Shown: one piece after another, positions 35,157 to 43,418 of the stretch
Numbering within the stretch: the stretch's first letter is position 1
Layout of the letters: the number at the start of each line of letters is the position of its first letter
NCBI GenBank assembly: GCA_026389015.1
Contig: JAPLIR010000029.1
Location: 1-64,000, forward strand
DNA length: 64,000 bases
Direction: 5' to 3'
From: Candidatus Dependentiae bacterium
GTDB lineage: Bacteria > Babelota > Babeliae > Babelales > Vermiphilaceae
The notes under the pieces: model-generated
What the model saw: the letters and a program-made list of their open reading frames with translations, nothing else
Database searches by the model: none
What the model was told of the DNA's origin: nothing
Program-made: the position numbers and the translations under genes

Positions 35157-36275
35157 TCACAGCCAATATAATTTTTTAATAACAACAGTGAACATTAATT
35201 TTTTATCTTTTTGCTCTTTAATACGCTCTACAACAGCGCATACTCGCTGAGTCACTTTTCCAACAGTACCATAGGATAGCACTGAAAATACTTTTGGTTC
35301 AACTTTAGTTTGGAAGATAGATTCTATACCTTTTGGTAAATTAGTGAACTCTTGACCATATAGTTTAGCAAAAGTGTTCTGCCAATCACCCGGCCATTGG
35401 AGCGTCGCTTTAAACGTTTTCAATGCATCGTTCACCATCTGCTTCCTATTTTTTACGTCACCACTCTCCGCTCTCTTTACACCTAATAAACCACACAATG
35501 AATCAGAAAGCAACCATGGCTCTATAGCTTGCTTGCCACTCCATAAAGTAAATATATCAGTCAGGTACAGACGCCCTTTTTTATCATTGTCATTTTCTTT
35601 CTTATCTCCGTTGCGTGGCTCATAAAAGATGTTATCCCTAAATACTTCAAATCCTTTGAGAGGCATAAGTTCAGTGACATCATCGAGTCTATACTGCCTA
35701 GCTTTTAAAAATTTTTCAAACTCCGCAAACAAATCTTCCTTGCCCATATTTTTAAATGCTTCGCGAATCAAAGGAATCAGTACTTTTTCAACTGATTGAT
35801 CTTTTCTAAATTCATGTTTTTTGAAATCATACAACGCGTTAATATTTATCTTGCCATCTTCGCAGCTCAGGCAAACCTTAATCTTACCATCAAGCCCATC
35901 TACTTCTTCTTTTAAGCTAAATGTTTGCCAACGATTAATAGTAGGCACAATCAATGCTAATAATTTTTTTGTCGCTTCATCTTCCGGCGATAGTTTTGCC
36001 GGTGCTGCTTTTGCTTGAGGACCCGCTGGAACAGGTGCTGGTTGAGATGCATCTTTTTTTGCCTCAAGGTCAATCTCTTGCGAAAGTTGACTGATAGCAA
36101 TCTGAATGCCACTAAAAGCAATGAGCTTTGCTTTTTCGCGATCAATCATTGTCTGTGCAAATGGTACATGAATAGAACCAGTCGTAAAAATATAGGTCAC
36201 CAACACCACGGAAAGCGAGATGATCATTAAGGTGACGATTAGAATATAGCCTGATTTTTTGTTGTTATGATGCAT
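35157..36275 (-). CDS. gspK: Type II secretion minor pseudopilin, GspK-like
   Basis: 372 residues. N-terminal KKSGYILIVTLMIISLSVVL is a pseudopilin-type segment. The body shows the GspK theme CEDGKININALYDF and a helical middle. GspK caps the pseudopilus tip with GspI and GspJ. Lies 7 bases after gspJ and 20 bases before the MCE gene in the same operon. An Ala/Pro-rich loop (about 72-92) is an insert. Confidence 0.82.
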   Translation of the reverse strand: MHHNNKKSGYILIVTLMIISLSVVLVTYIFTTGSIHVPFAQTMIDREKAKLIAFSGIQIAISQLSQEIDLEAKKDASQPAPVPAGPQAKAAPAKLSPEDEATKKLLALIVPTINRWQTFSLKEEVDGLDGKIKVCLSCEDGKININALYDFKKHEFRKDQSVEKVLIPLIREAFKNMGKEDLFAEFEKFLKARQYRLDDVTELMPLKGFEVFRDNIFYEPRNGDKKENDNDKKGRLYLTDIFTLWSGKQAIEPWLLSDSLCGLLGVKRAESGDVKNRKQMVNDALKTFKATLQWPGDWQNTFAKLYGQEFTNLPKGIESIFQTKVEPKVFSVLSYGTVGKVTQRVCAVVERIKEQKDKKLMFTVVIKKLYWL

Positions 36276-36282
36276 AATTCAC

Positions 36283-37410
36283 CTATTGGGCATTCCCATT
36301 TATTATTGCATGTAATTGATCGATGGAACTAAAAGACATGCCTTCGGTTATTACAATCGGCGCATGAACGACATCGATACTTCCAGAAACAGATCCAATA
36401 TTCGGTGCTGCAACTACCGGTGCACTAGGCGTTGTCCCTGCCGGAGCAGCGGCTGCTGACGCACCTGGTTGTGCAGCTGCATGAGCACCTTGCACGCCTT
36501 GTAATACTTTTTGCACCATGGTCATTGGCGGCTCAGGTTCTGGTGGCTGTTTGCCATCAGCAAGAAACGATATGGTGAAAGCAAACACGGTATCACGTTT
36601 TTTTGCATTGTCCCATAAGGTTAACTGTATCACCACATAATCGGGAAACGCTTTTTCATTTTTTTTCTTATCTTTTTTATCATCCTGTGCGCCATCTTTA
36701 TCTTTTTCGGTATTCCATTCTTTAGTTTTTTTGTATTCCTTTTTTTGCTTTTCTTTTGGCGACGCGCCGTCGTCTTTGGCAGGGACAGCAACAAAATATT
36801 CAATGGTCATACGCTTAATACCATCAATGATTTCATACTCTTTAATGTCCTTGGTCGACCCAGGCTTGTAGGTGTCAAAATATAAATCAACACCCTCTTG
36901 ACGCATTAATTTGTAGGTGTTTTTTTCTTTTTTATCCTGCACCAAACGATAGATAACACGAGCAATGCGCGGCTTTGCTTTACCTGCTTTATTACCTGAT
37001 TTATTTTCACTCCAATATATTTGCAATGGATCATCGGTAATAAAAGTAAGCGTATCTAAATTTTTTTCGCGATTATTACCAAAGAACACTTTAGTAACTT
37101 TTTTTATAGGTTTTTCTTTTTCAGCAGCTCCCGGAACTGGCGCAGCTGGCTTACTGCCAGCTGGTGGAACCGGACTGGACTGTGTACTCGTCTTTTTTTG
37201 GTCTTCCGCTGCAATAGGAATAAAGACACCCATCAGATCTTTTTCGAGCTGTTGGTGTACAATTGCAGCTTTGACTGACACATCAACATAGTCATCAACT
37301 ACGTGAACATAAGAGCCAATCTGTCCAAAGCTCATAAACAGCATAACGCTAATCATGGAAGCAATGGCCATCGAAATTAAAATCTCAATGAGGGTAAAAC
37401 CTGACTTCAT
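36283..37410 (-). CDS. gspJ: Type II secretion minor pseudopilin, GspJ-like
   Basis: 375 residues, longer than usual (about 200). N-terminal MKSGFTLIEILISMAIASMI carries the prepilin peptidase site and Glu5. Two low-complexity inserts explain the length: a Pro/Ala stretch near 75-100 and a Lys/Asp/Glu-rich stretch near 225-265. The start overlaps the stop of gspI by 4 bases (ATGA), showing translational coupling and use of TGA as stop. Confidence 0.82.
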   Translation of the reverse strand: MKSGFTLIEILISMAIASMISVMLFMSFGQIGSYVHVVDDYVDVSVKAAIVHQQLEKDLMGVFIPIAAEDQKKTSTQSSPVPPAGSKPAAPVPGAAEKEKPIKKVTKVFFGNNREKNLDTLTFITDDPLQIYWSENKSGNKAGKAKPRIARVIYRLVQDKKEKNTYKLMRQEGVDLYFDTYKPGSTKDIKEYEIIDGIKRMTIEYFVAVPAKDDGASPKEKQKKEYKKTKEWNTEKDKDGAQDDKKDKKKNEKAFPDYVVIQLTLWDNAKKRDTVFAFTISFLADGKQPPEPEPPMTMVQKVLQGVQGAHAAAQPGASAAAAPAGTTPSAPVVAAPNIGSVSGSIDVVHAPIVITEGMSFSSIDQLHAIINGNAQ

Positions 37411-37850
37411 ACTTTTTTTACTTTTTGTTGCGCAACATATAAAAAGTTAACTACGACATCCTGGCGTTTTTTGCCGTTCTCATCCCACTCAATAGTAATG
37501 CGCTCACGCACCACATTATCTAAATCTTTTAATGATGATTTTTTATCAACCGGCTCACGTTGATAGCTCAACCGCATTGCCGGTGCATCAAGTTTTTTTT
37601 CGAGCGTAAATTTGTGTTCATCACTAGCTTCAATGCGAGCATCAATAAAAAAGTTTTCTGCATAATACATACGCTGCAATTTATTAGAATATTTGACCAC
37701 TGCCTGCAACACAGACCCTTGCGTAATCATAAGCGGCGTCATGACAATACCTATGATAGCAATAGACACTACCGCTTCAATAAGAGTGAATCCAGCCCTA
37801 CTTCGCTCTGTGAGCTTCGAAGAACAGGCATTATTTTTGGAAGGTATCAT
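37407..37850 (-). CDS. gspI: Type II secretion minor pseudopilin, GspI-like
   Basis: 147 residues. Leader of about 19 residues, then AGFTLIEAVVSIAIIGIVMT with the cleavage site before Phe and Glu5. The short body fits GspI/PilV. Overlaps gspH by 20 bases and gspJ by 4. Confidence 0.82.
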   Translation of the reverse strand: MIPSKNNACSSKLTERSRAGFTLIEAVVSIAIIGIVMTPLMITQGSVLQAVVKYSNKLQRMYYAENFFIDARIEASDEHKFTLEKKLDAPAMRLSYQREPVDKKSSLKDLDNVVRERITIEWDENGKKRQDVVVNFLYVAQQKVKKV

Positions 37851-38403
37851 ATTCTTTAAACTGCGCCGTAAAAGGATTTAATACTAAACCTACTGGCCTT
37901 GGCTTGCCATCATACATTCTATCTTTGGTATCAAAAAAATTAATAGTCACTTCTTGCGTTAAGCCATCGGGAACAATAAAAAACCACGAGTCTTTCGTTG
38001 TGTCTCCACTGCGCCGATCCATTAAATCTCCATCTTCGATAATAAAATTCTTAATATCTACCGCTTCAGGGATTGAGATGGTGGTGTTCATGGATGCTCC
38101 CACAACATTCTTATAATCAACCTCACCCTTGTTATTCTTTTGTTCAGCTTGCACACGAAGTTCAATTTTTTTCTGCTTAAAATCTACAAAGATTTGGTAC
38201 AATTGATGAGACGTAATCGCATGTTGGCGACCGTAATTCACCAATGCATTGAGCTTGGCTATAAATTGCTTGCGCTCATAGCCAGGCTGCGCACCTTGAA
38301 AATTGGGAATAACAATGGTTGCCAATAGCCCGATGAGGGCTATGGCAACCATTAATTCAATGAGCGTAAATCCTGATTTGTTTAATCCCAAACGCTTATC
38401 CAT
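37831..38403 (-). CDS. gspH: Type II secretion minor pseudopilin, GspH-like
   Basis: 190 residues. Leader then SGFTLIELMVAIALIGLLAT with Glu5. The body is predicted beta-rich, as in GspH/FimT. Overlaps the end of gspG by 22 bases. Confidence 0.83.
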   Translation of the reverse strand: MDKRLGLNKSGFTLIELMVAIALIGLLATIVIPNFQGAQPGYERKQFIAKLNALVNYGRQHAITSHQLYQIFVDFKQKKIELRVQAEQKNNKGEVDYKNVVGASMNTTISIPEAVDIKNFIIEDGDLMDRRSGDTTKDSWFFIVPDGLTQEVTINFFDTKDRMYDGKPRPVGLVLNPFTAQFKEYDTFQK

Positions 38404-38819
38404 TCATTCTTTGAAGAGCTTTTGCCATTTGGACCAAAAGAATGAAGCTCGTAGGCATGAGATGATCCTGGTTGATTAGCAGCATAATGATAGTTGTTAC
38501 CCCATGGGTCTTCAAATGTGTCATCTTTGACTTTCCCTAAATAACCACCCTCTTGCCATTTTTTTCTATCCTTTTCATCTGCTGGAGCTTTTACTAAGTC
38601 TTTTAATTTCGTTGGATAATGACCTACTTGAACATTATACAAATCAATGGCACTGGCAAACGTCTTAAGTGTCTGTGTTACTTGGCTCTTTTTTGCTGAT
38701 TCCAAATATCCCAAAAAATTGGGAATAACCACTACGGATATGATACCTAAAATTGCTATCGCAATTAATAATTCCATCAACGTAAATCCGTCGCGCGCCT
38801 GTTTGTGTGCATATATCAT
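38382..38819 (-). CDS. gspG: Type II secretion major pseudopilin GspG
   Basis: 145 residues. DGFTLMELLIAIAILGIISV prepilin segment followed by the hallmark GspG body: YNVQVGHYPTKLKDL, DPWGNNYHYAANQPGS and the C-terminal loop LHSFGPNGKS that binds calcium in known GspG. The major subunit of the short pseudopilus that pushes folded proteins through the outer-membrane secretin. 17 bases after gspF. Confidence 0.93.
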   Translation of the reverse strand: MIYAHKQARDGFTLMELLIAIAILGIISVVVIPNFLGYLESAKKSQVTQTLKTFASAIDLYNVQVGHYPTKLKDLVKAPADEKDRKKWQEGGYLGKVKDDTFEDPWGNNYHYAANQPGSSHAYELHSFGPNGKSSSKNEWISVWD

Positions 38820-38836
38820 ACGAAAACTCCTACTGC

Positions 38837-40048
38837 TTAAATGCCGGCTATGTTACCCATTTGAGTAATTGGCAAGGCAACTGCTATTACAATAAATCCT
38901 ACTATCACTGCCATAACGATTAATAAAATTGGCCCTAATGCTGCCGTAAGCCCATCAGCCAATTCACCTAAATCCTCCTCATAATTTTGCGCTACTGTTA
39001 ACAACATACTATCCAATTGCCCACTTTGCTCGCCCGTACTAATCAGATGTATGGCAATCGGTGGGAAGATATTAGTCTGCTTTAAATATTGCGCAATCTT
39101 ACCCTGCTTGATTATTTTATCTCGCGCTTGATTCAATGTATCAGCAAGCACACGGTTATCAATAATTTTAACTACAATATCAAGTGATTCAGCTAAATTA
39201 ACGCCACCTTCAAGCAGCATGCCCAGCGTATAACTAAATTGTACTACTGCATTAGTTTTGACAAAATATTTGATAAGTGGCAAGCGTAATTTTATTTCAT
39301 CAATGGTGCGTGCTCCTGAAGAAGTGCTACTCCAGCTCTTCCATGCTATAACAAGCAGGATTAAGCCAATAATTAACAGCACAAAGTGGCCTGACACAAA
39401 ATCAGAAATCGATAGCAAAAATCTTGTTGGGCCTGGGAGCTCTTGCCCACCCTTAAAATTTTCTGCCATTTTAGGCACTACGAAGACTACCAACACACCA
39501 ATCACTAAGACAGCAACAGCCAACTGCATCAAAGGATATTGCAAAGCACTAGAGACTTTTTTGCGTATCGCTTCGCGACGCTCTATGTAGCTCGTAAGTC
39601 GTTCCAAAATAACTTCCAATTTGCCGCTTGCTTCACCAGCACGGACCAGTTGAACATAAATGTTATCAAACACATTGGGATAATTTTTGAGAGCATCGGC
39701 AAACGAAACACCTTCTTTAAGGTTATCTTTTACGGTGACCAGAATGGAATGCAACGTGCCTTCAAACTGATCGGCCAGTAATTCAAGTGCTTGCAGCAGC
39801 GGTACACCAGACTTAAGCAATATAGCCAACTGCTTGGTAAACATAATTTTTTCTTTAACAGGAACACCGCGGCTGAACAAACGCTGCCACCAGGATTGCT
39901 TTAATTGATCCTTGGCAAGTTCTATGGCAGTAGGAAACAAACCTTGCCGCGTCAACTGTTCTTTTACACTCTGGAGGGAGGGTGCATCGAGAGATCCTGT
40001 TATTTTTTTGCCCTCTTTGGAAAATGCTTGATACGAGTATAGTGCCAT
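38837..40048 (-). CDS. gspF: Type II secretion inner-membrane protein GspF
   Basis: 403 residues, normal length. Two GspF repeats with membrane helices: FTKQLAILLKSGVPLLQALE and FSYTLGMLLEGGVNLAESL, each with the conserved Gly. GspF is the platform that couples the GspE ATPase to the pseudopilus. First gene of the operon gspF-G-H-I-J-K-MCE. gspE, gspD and gspC are not in this window. Confidence 0.94.
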   Translation of the reverse strand: MALYSYQAFSKEGKKITGSLDAPSLQSVKEQLTRQGLFPTAIELAKDQLKQSWWQRLFSRGVPVKEKIMFTKQLAILLKSGVPLLQALELLADQFEGTLHSILVTVKDNLKEGVSFADALKNYPNVFDNIYVQLVRAGEASGKLEVILERLTSYIERREAIRKKVSSALQYPLMQLAVAVLVIGVLVVFVVPKMAENFKGGQELPGPTRFLLSISDFVSGHFVLLIIGLILLVIAWKSWSSTSSGARTIDEIKLRLPLIKYFVKTNAVVQFSYTLGMLLEGGVNLAESLDIVVKIIDNRVLADTLNQARDKIIKQGKIAQYLKQTNIFPPIAIHLISTGEQSGQLDSMLLTVAQNYEEDLGELADGLTAALGPILLIVMAVIVGFIVIAVALPITQMGNIAGI

Positions 40049-40170
40049 CTGAGTCCTCTATCCGCGTTTTGCTTTATGAGTTATCTTAATAACTTATTGA
40101 ATAAAAAAATAGTTTTATGATACGCTATGTTGTTGATTAATGTACTACATTACCATAAAGGAGTAATGGC

Positions 40171-41022
40171 ATGACAATAAAATTATTAAGTATTGTATTA
40201 ATAGTTTGCATGGCCACTTGTGTAGAGACTATACAAGGAACAGTAAAAAAAGAAAATCGTAATGCATTGTGCAGAGTTACAAAAGATAAATCTCTGGTTC
40301 TCTATGAACCAATCGACATAAGCACGCAAGGCATAAGCGCCTACCTACAAGATGTGTACAACCAACGAGAATATGTTGATGTACTGTCCAATGATTTCTC
40401 TCACGTAATTCAATTTTTACGTTACGGAAAAAAAACTCAACAATCGCATGCCTATATTAAATCTATTCTCAAACTATTCAGCAACAAACTCAACTCAACA
40501 TTTCTTTCAAAGTACGATCACTTTAAACAACATCCACAAGATTTTTTCAATGACCTTTCCCAAGAAATTTTAGACAACTTACAAAATGGTTTCCCGAGCC
40601 TTGATGAAGACATTAGCAAAGAAGAGCTCCGTCAGGCGATTATCCGATTCTTGGACATTGCACTCAGCAAGCTTATTTGGAATGCGCAAGAACCTGAACA
40701 AATATGGGACAGCTTCAAAGCTATCACCAAAAATCTTGAGAACTTGATGGAACACCATATCATTAATGATCTTGACGATCTTGATGATTTACTCTGGACA
40801 CTTATCCATCGTTTTTGCTACTTCTTGGACATCGTCAGACCAGAATTATCGACTGCATTCTACGAACAAATAAAAGACGATCTTACCAATCAACAACTAG
40901 CGCTCCTTACTATCGAAGAACAAGAGCCGCTCATTGAACCTAAAAACAGTTATCTTTTACAAGCTGTCCTAGAAGGTCAGGCAAGAAAACAAGGCGCTGA
41001 AAAAGGGCTTCTTCTTGAATAA
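40171..41022 (+). CDS. Exported helical protein of unknown function
   Basis: 283 residues, not recognised. Signal peptide at about 1-23 (MTIKLLSIVLIVCMATCVET). The mature part is helical with no repeats and contains a DLDDLDDLLW segment. AAAGGAG precedes the ATG. A terminator at 41046 closes it. Divergent from gspF with 122 bases between. Confidence 0.7.
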   Translation: MTIKLLSIVLIVCMATCVETIQGTVKKENRNALCRVTKDKSLVLYEPIDISTQGISAYLQDVYNQREYVDVLSNDFSHVIQFLRYGKKTQQSHAYIKSILKLFSNKLNSTFLSKYDHFKQHPQDFFNDLSQEILDNLQNGFPSLDEDISKEELRQAIIRFLDIALSKLIWNAQEPEQIWDSFKAITKNLENLMEHHIINDLDDLDDLLWTLIHRFCYFLDIVRPELSTAFYEQIKDDLTNQQLALLTIEEQEPLIEPKNSYLLQAVLEGQARKQGAEKGLLLE

Positions 41023-41045
41023 ATAGATTCATATAGATTATAATA

Positions 41046-41071
41046 AAAACCCCGCAGTTGCGGGGTTTTTT
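41046..41071 (+). terminator. Terminator
   Basis: CCCCGC-AGTT-GCGGGG (41050-41065), flanked by A-run left and TTTTTT right. Confidence 0.9.
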
Positions 41072-41154
41072 GTTTGCGTGTTCACTATAACTCTGTCATA
41101 ATCTTATAGCAACAGTCACAAAACATTCTCTATATTACCGAGTCTGCGTATTTT

Positions 41155-42108
41155 ATGAAAAATATTATTATTGCATCATTATCATTATTAATCAGTTTTT
41201 GTGCACATAACCAAGTTCTTGCCATGGACATGTCAGCAACTGGCAGCCCAATTGAGCGCTCAAGGTTAAAAAGCACGGAGGTAGCCCAAAACCCGACCAC
41301 TCTAACTCAGGCGGTGCGCATTAATGATATTGAAAGCCTTAAACAACTCATAGCAAATAAAGCCGACCTCGAAGCAAAAAACAAAGATGGTCAAACTGCA
41401 GTTGCCATAGCAGCAATGATGGGAAGAGACGGCGCATTACATATACTGTTAGCAGCTGGTGCTAATCCCAATGCAAGAGACAATGACCAATTTACGCCGC
41501 TTATGGAAACAGCTTGCCGCGGATGCAGCAAATGCACCTCATATCCTGACAAGAAAAACCCGCTTCCTTTAACCTGTCAGTCGTGTTTTAATAATGCACA
41601 ATGCTTAATTAGCGCAGGAGCAGATTTAAACGGTAAAGACCACAATGGTTACACAGCCGTTCTTTATGCAACTGGACACCAAAAGTGGCCCATCGCTGAT
41701 CTGTTGCTCTACCATAAAGCTCGCCATGATGCGCGCGAATGTACCGGAATAACATCGCTGCATAATGCCACACAATATGGTTCTATAAATACCGTTCAGT
41801 TACTTTTGGCCAATGGAGCCAGCGCAGAAGCACCAGACAATGGCGACAGAACTCCTTATGACTTGGCACTAAAAACTCGAAATCATAATTTGATCGACAT
41901 ATTTTCGGTAAACATAGCTCAATATAGCCAAAAAGAAATTGAAGTCGCTAAGGCTCTCCTTGATATGAGGACCAGGCAACAAGAAAATGTGAAAAAAGAA
42001 AAGCAACCCTATGCCAACAACTGTGGGGCTGGATTTCGACGTTATACTAGCCCACTGCCAACCATACATGAGAGCAAACTAAGAGTGCTTGTTGGCTTAA
42101 AATCTTAA
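41155..42108 (+). CDS. Exported ankyrin protein with a Cys-rich insert
   Basis: 317 residues. Signal peptide ends QVLAM near 24. Ankyrin units at about 47-76, 79-108, 112-159 (interrupted), 163-192, 197-226 and 229-258. The third unit is split by an insert with C121, C124, C127, C141, C144 and C150 (CRGCSKC ... CQSC), a zinc-binding-like pattern. The 3' end overlaps the convergent barrel gene by 4 bases. Function unknown; the insert may be a separate binding site. Confidence 0.85.
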   Translation: MKNIIIASLSLLISFCAHNQVLAMDMSATGSPIERSRLKSTEVAQNPTTLTQAVRINDIESLKQLIANKADLEAKNKDGQTAVAIAAMMGRDGALHILLAAGANPNARDNDQFTPLMETACRGCSKCTSYPDKKNPLPLTCQSCFNNAQCLISAGADLNGKDHNGYTAVLYATGHQKWPIADLLLYHKARHDARECTGITSLHNATQYGSINTVQLLLANGASAEAPDNGDRTPYDLALKTRNHNLIDIFSVNIAQYSQKEIEVAKALLDMRTRQQENVKKEKQPYANNCGAGFRRYTSPLPTIHESKLRVLVGLKS

Positions 42109-43361
42109 AAATCTAGAGCGAAAATACCACCAAAGGCTGGGCAAAGCGCTGCACGTTTTCCATTAAATGGTAAGCGAGCATACAATGACAATGCTGGTTT
42201 CACGCATGCACCTTTATCCATAAGCACTGAAAAATCATAATTTGCCTTAATGATAGCATGATGCATGGTAAAATCTTCCAAACTTATTGCTGTATTGGCA
42301 ATATTGTCAGAAAAATTTGGTGATGAAACTGCAAGCACATCATCGCCCCGTTTGAAGAATTGATACCCAAACTTAATATCAAAACCTTTCATGTTACAGA
42401 ACTGACAATAGAGATTGAACCGTTGCATAAGCCCAAAATCTTTGTACACTGCTGTTTTTTGTAAGAGTAAAAGTTCAGTTTGTAGTACGTCAGTCTTGAT
42501 ACGTCTACAACGGGTGTTACCAAATAAATGCTGTAACTGGACATCGCCACCTACTTTAAAATAATCACCCAAACTCAAATCAAGACCAAAACCAAAAATA
42601 ACCCCTAGGGCGCCATCATAGCCAAATGGTAACGCAAAAATTTTATCTTCATCTTGTCGCAAGCCCGTTGGAAAATTAGTACCAAGACGCCACGTAACTT
42701 GAGCGTTTTTGAGCAATGGTTTATTTTGTATAAAATTTTCCATCCATTCAATGAGAACAATTAAATCACCAACACCAGTGCGTTTCCATGAACCTAATTC
42801 AAGCCCATCGCCCAATCGCTTAACGTTTGCAAAAAAATCGTTCGTGAGTTTTCTTTTAACGCTAAAATCACCGGCGCTTACATTTTGTGTTTGATTAACC
42901 CAAGTAACATCAGACAAATGCATAACATTCACGGGCAAATAGGCAGTTAAAAACCATGTATTTAAAAAATGCCAGCGTCCTGCAAAGGCAACCGTATCAT
43001 AGTGAAGATTACCACATACATTAAAATGTCCACGTACACCATCGTCATTTGCGCCATCCGCACGCAGGTTGGTGGCAAGAAGGCCAATAGGGCTTGCAGA
43101 ATCGAACCCTTCTAACATTTTCAATGCGTCTTGATCTTCATTCCAAAGACGTAGAACGTTGGTAAAGTCTCCACACTCACCAAATCCTTTTGCATTGAAG
43201 CCATGTTCAGCAAGCACAGAAATATGCCCTGTTGTATCAAATCTAAAATCAGGACGAATGAGTGTGTCATACTGACGCAAAAGATTCATTGCAGTGATTG
43301 TGTTAATGGTCGTTGCCAGCAGCATAAGTGCGGCTAATCTATTATTTTTTTTATATATCAT
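42105..43361 (-). CDS. Outer-membrane beta-barrel protein
   Basis: 418 residues. Signal peptide ends INTITAM near 25. The mature part has many alternating strands rich in aromatic residues and Gly, and ends in ...FGGIFALDF, with the C-terminal Phe typical of BAM-assembled outer-membrane proteins. Six or more Cys are spread through it (for example GECGDF, YCQFCN), unusual for a barrel. AAGGAA precedes the start. Same direction as 43419-46301 upstream, with which it may be co-transcribed. Confidence 0.75.
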   Translation of the reverse strand: MIYKKNNRLAALMLLATTINTITAMNLLRQYDTLIRPDFRFDTTGHISVLAEHGFNAKGFGECGDFTNVLRLWNEDQDALKMLEGFDSASPIGLLATNLRADGANDDGVRGHFNVCGNLHYDTVAFAGRWHFLNTWFLTAYLPVNVMHLSDVTWVNQTQNVSAGDFSVKRKLTNDFFANVKRLGDGLELGSWKRTGVGDLIVLIEWMENFIQNKPLLKNAQVTWRLGTNFPTGLRQDEDKIFALPFGYDGALGVIFGFGLDLSLGDYFKVGGDVQLQHLFGNTRCRRIKTDVLQTELLLLQKTAVYKDFGLMQRFNLYCQFCNMKGFDIKFGYQFFKRGDDVLAVSSPNFSDNIANTAISLEDFTMHHAIIKANYDFSVLMDKGACVKPALSLYARLPFNGKRAALCPAFGGIFALDF

Positions 43362-43418
43362 GGTTTATATTCCTTGCTTGCGTATATATATTCATTTCAC
43401 TAAAACTTTGGCGCTCAA

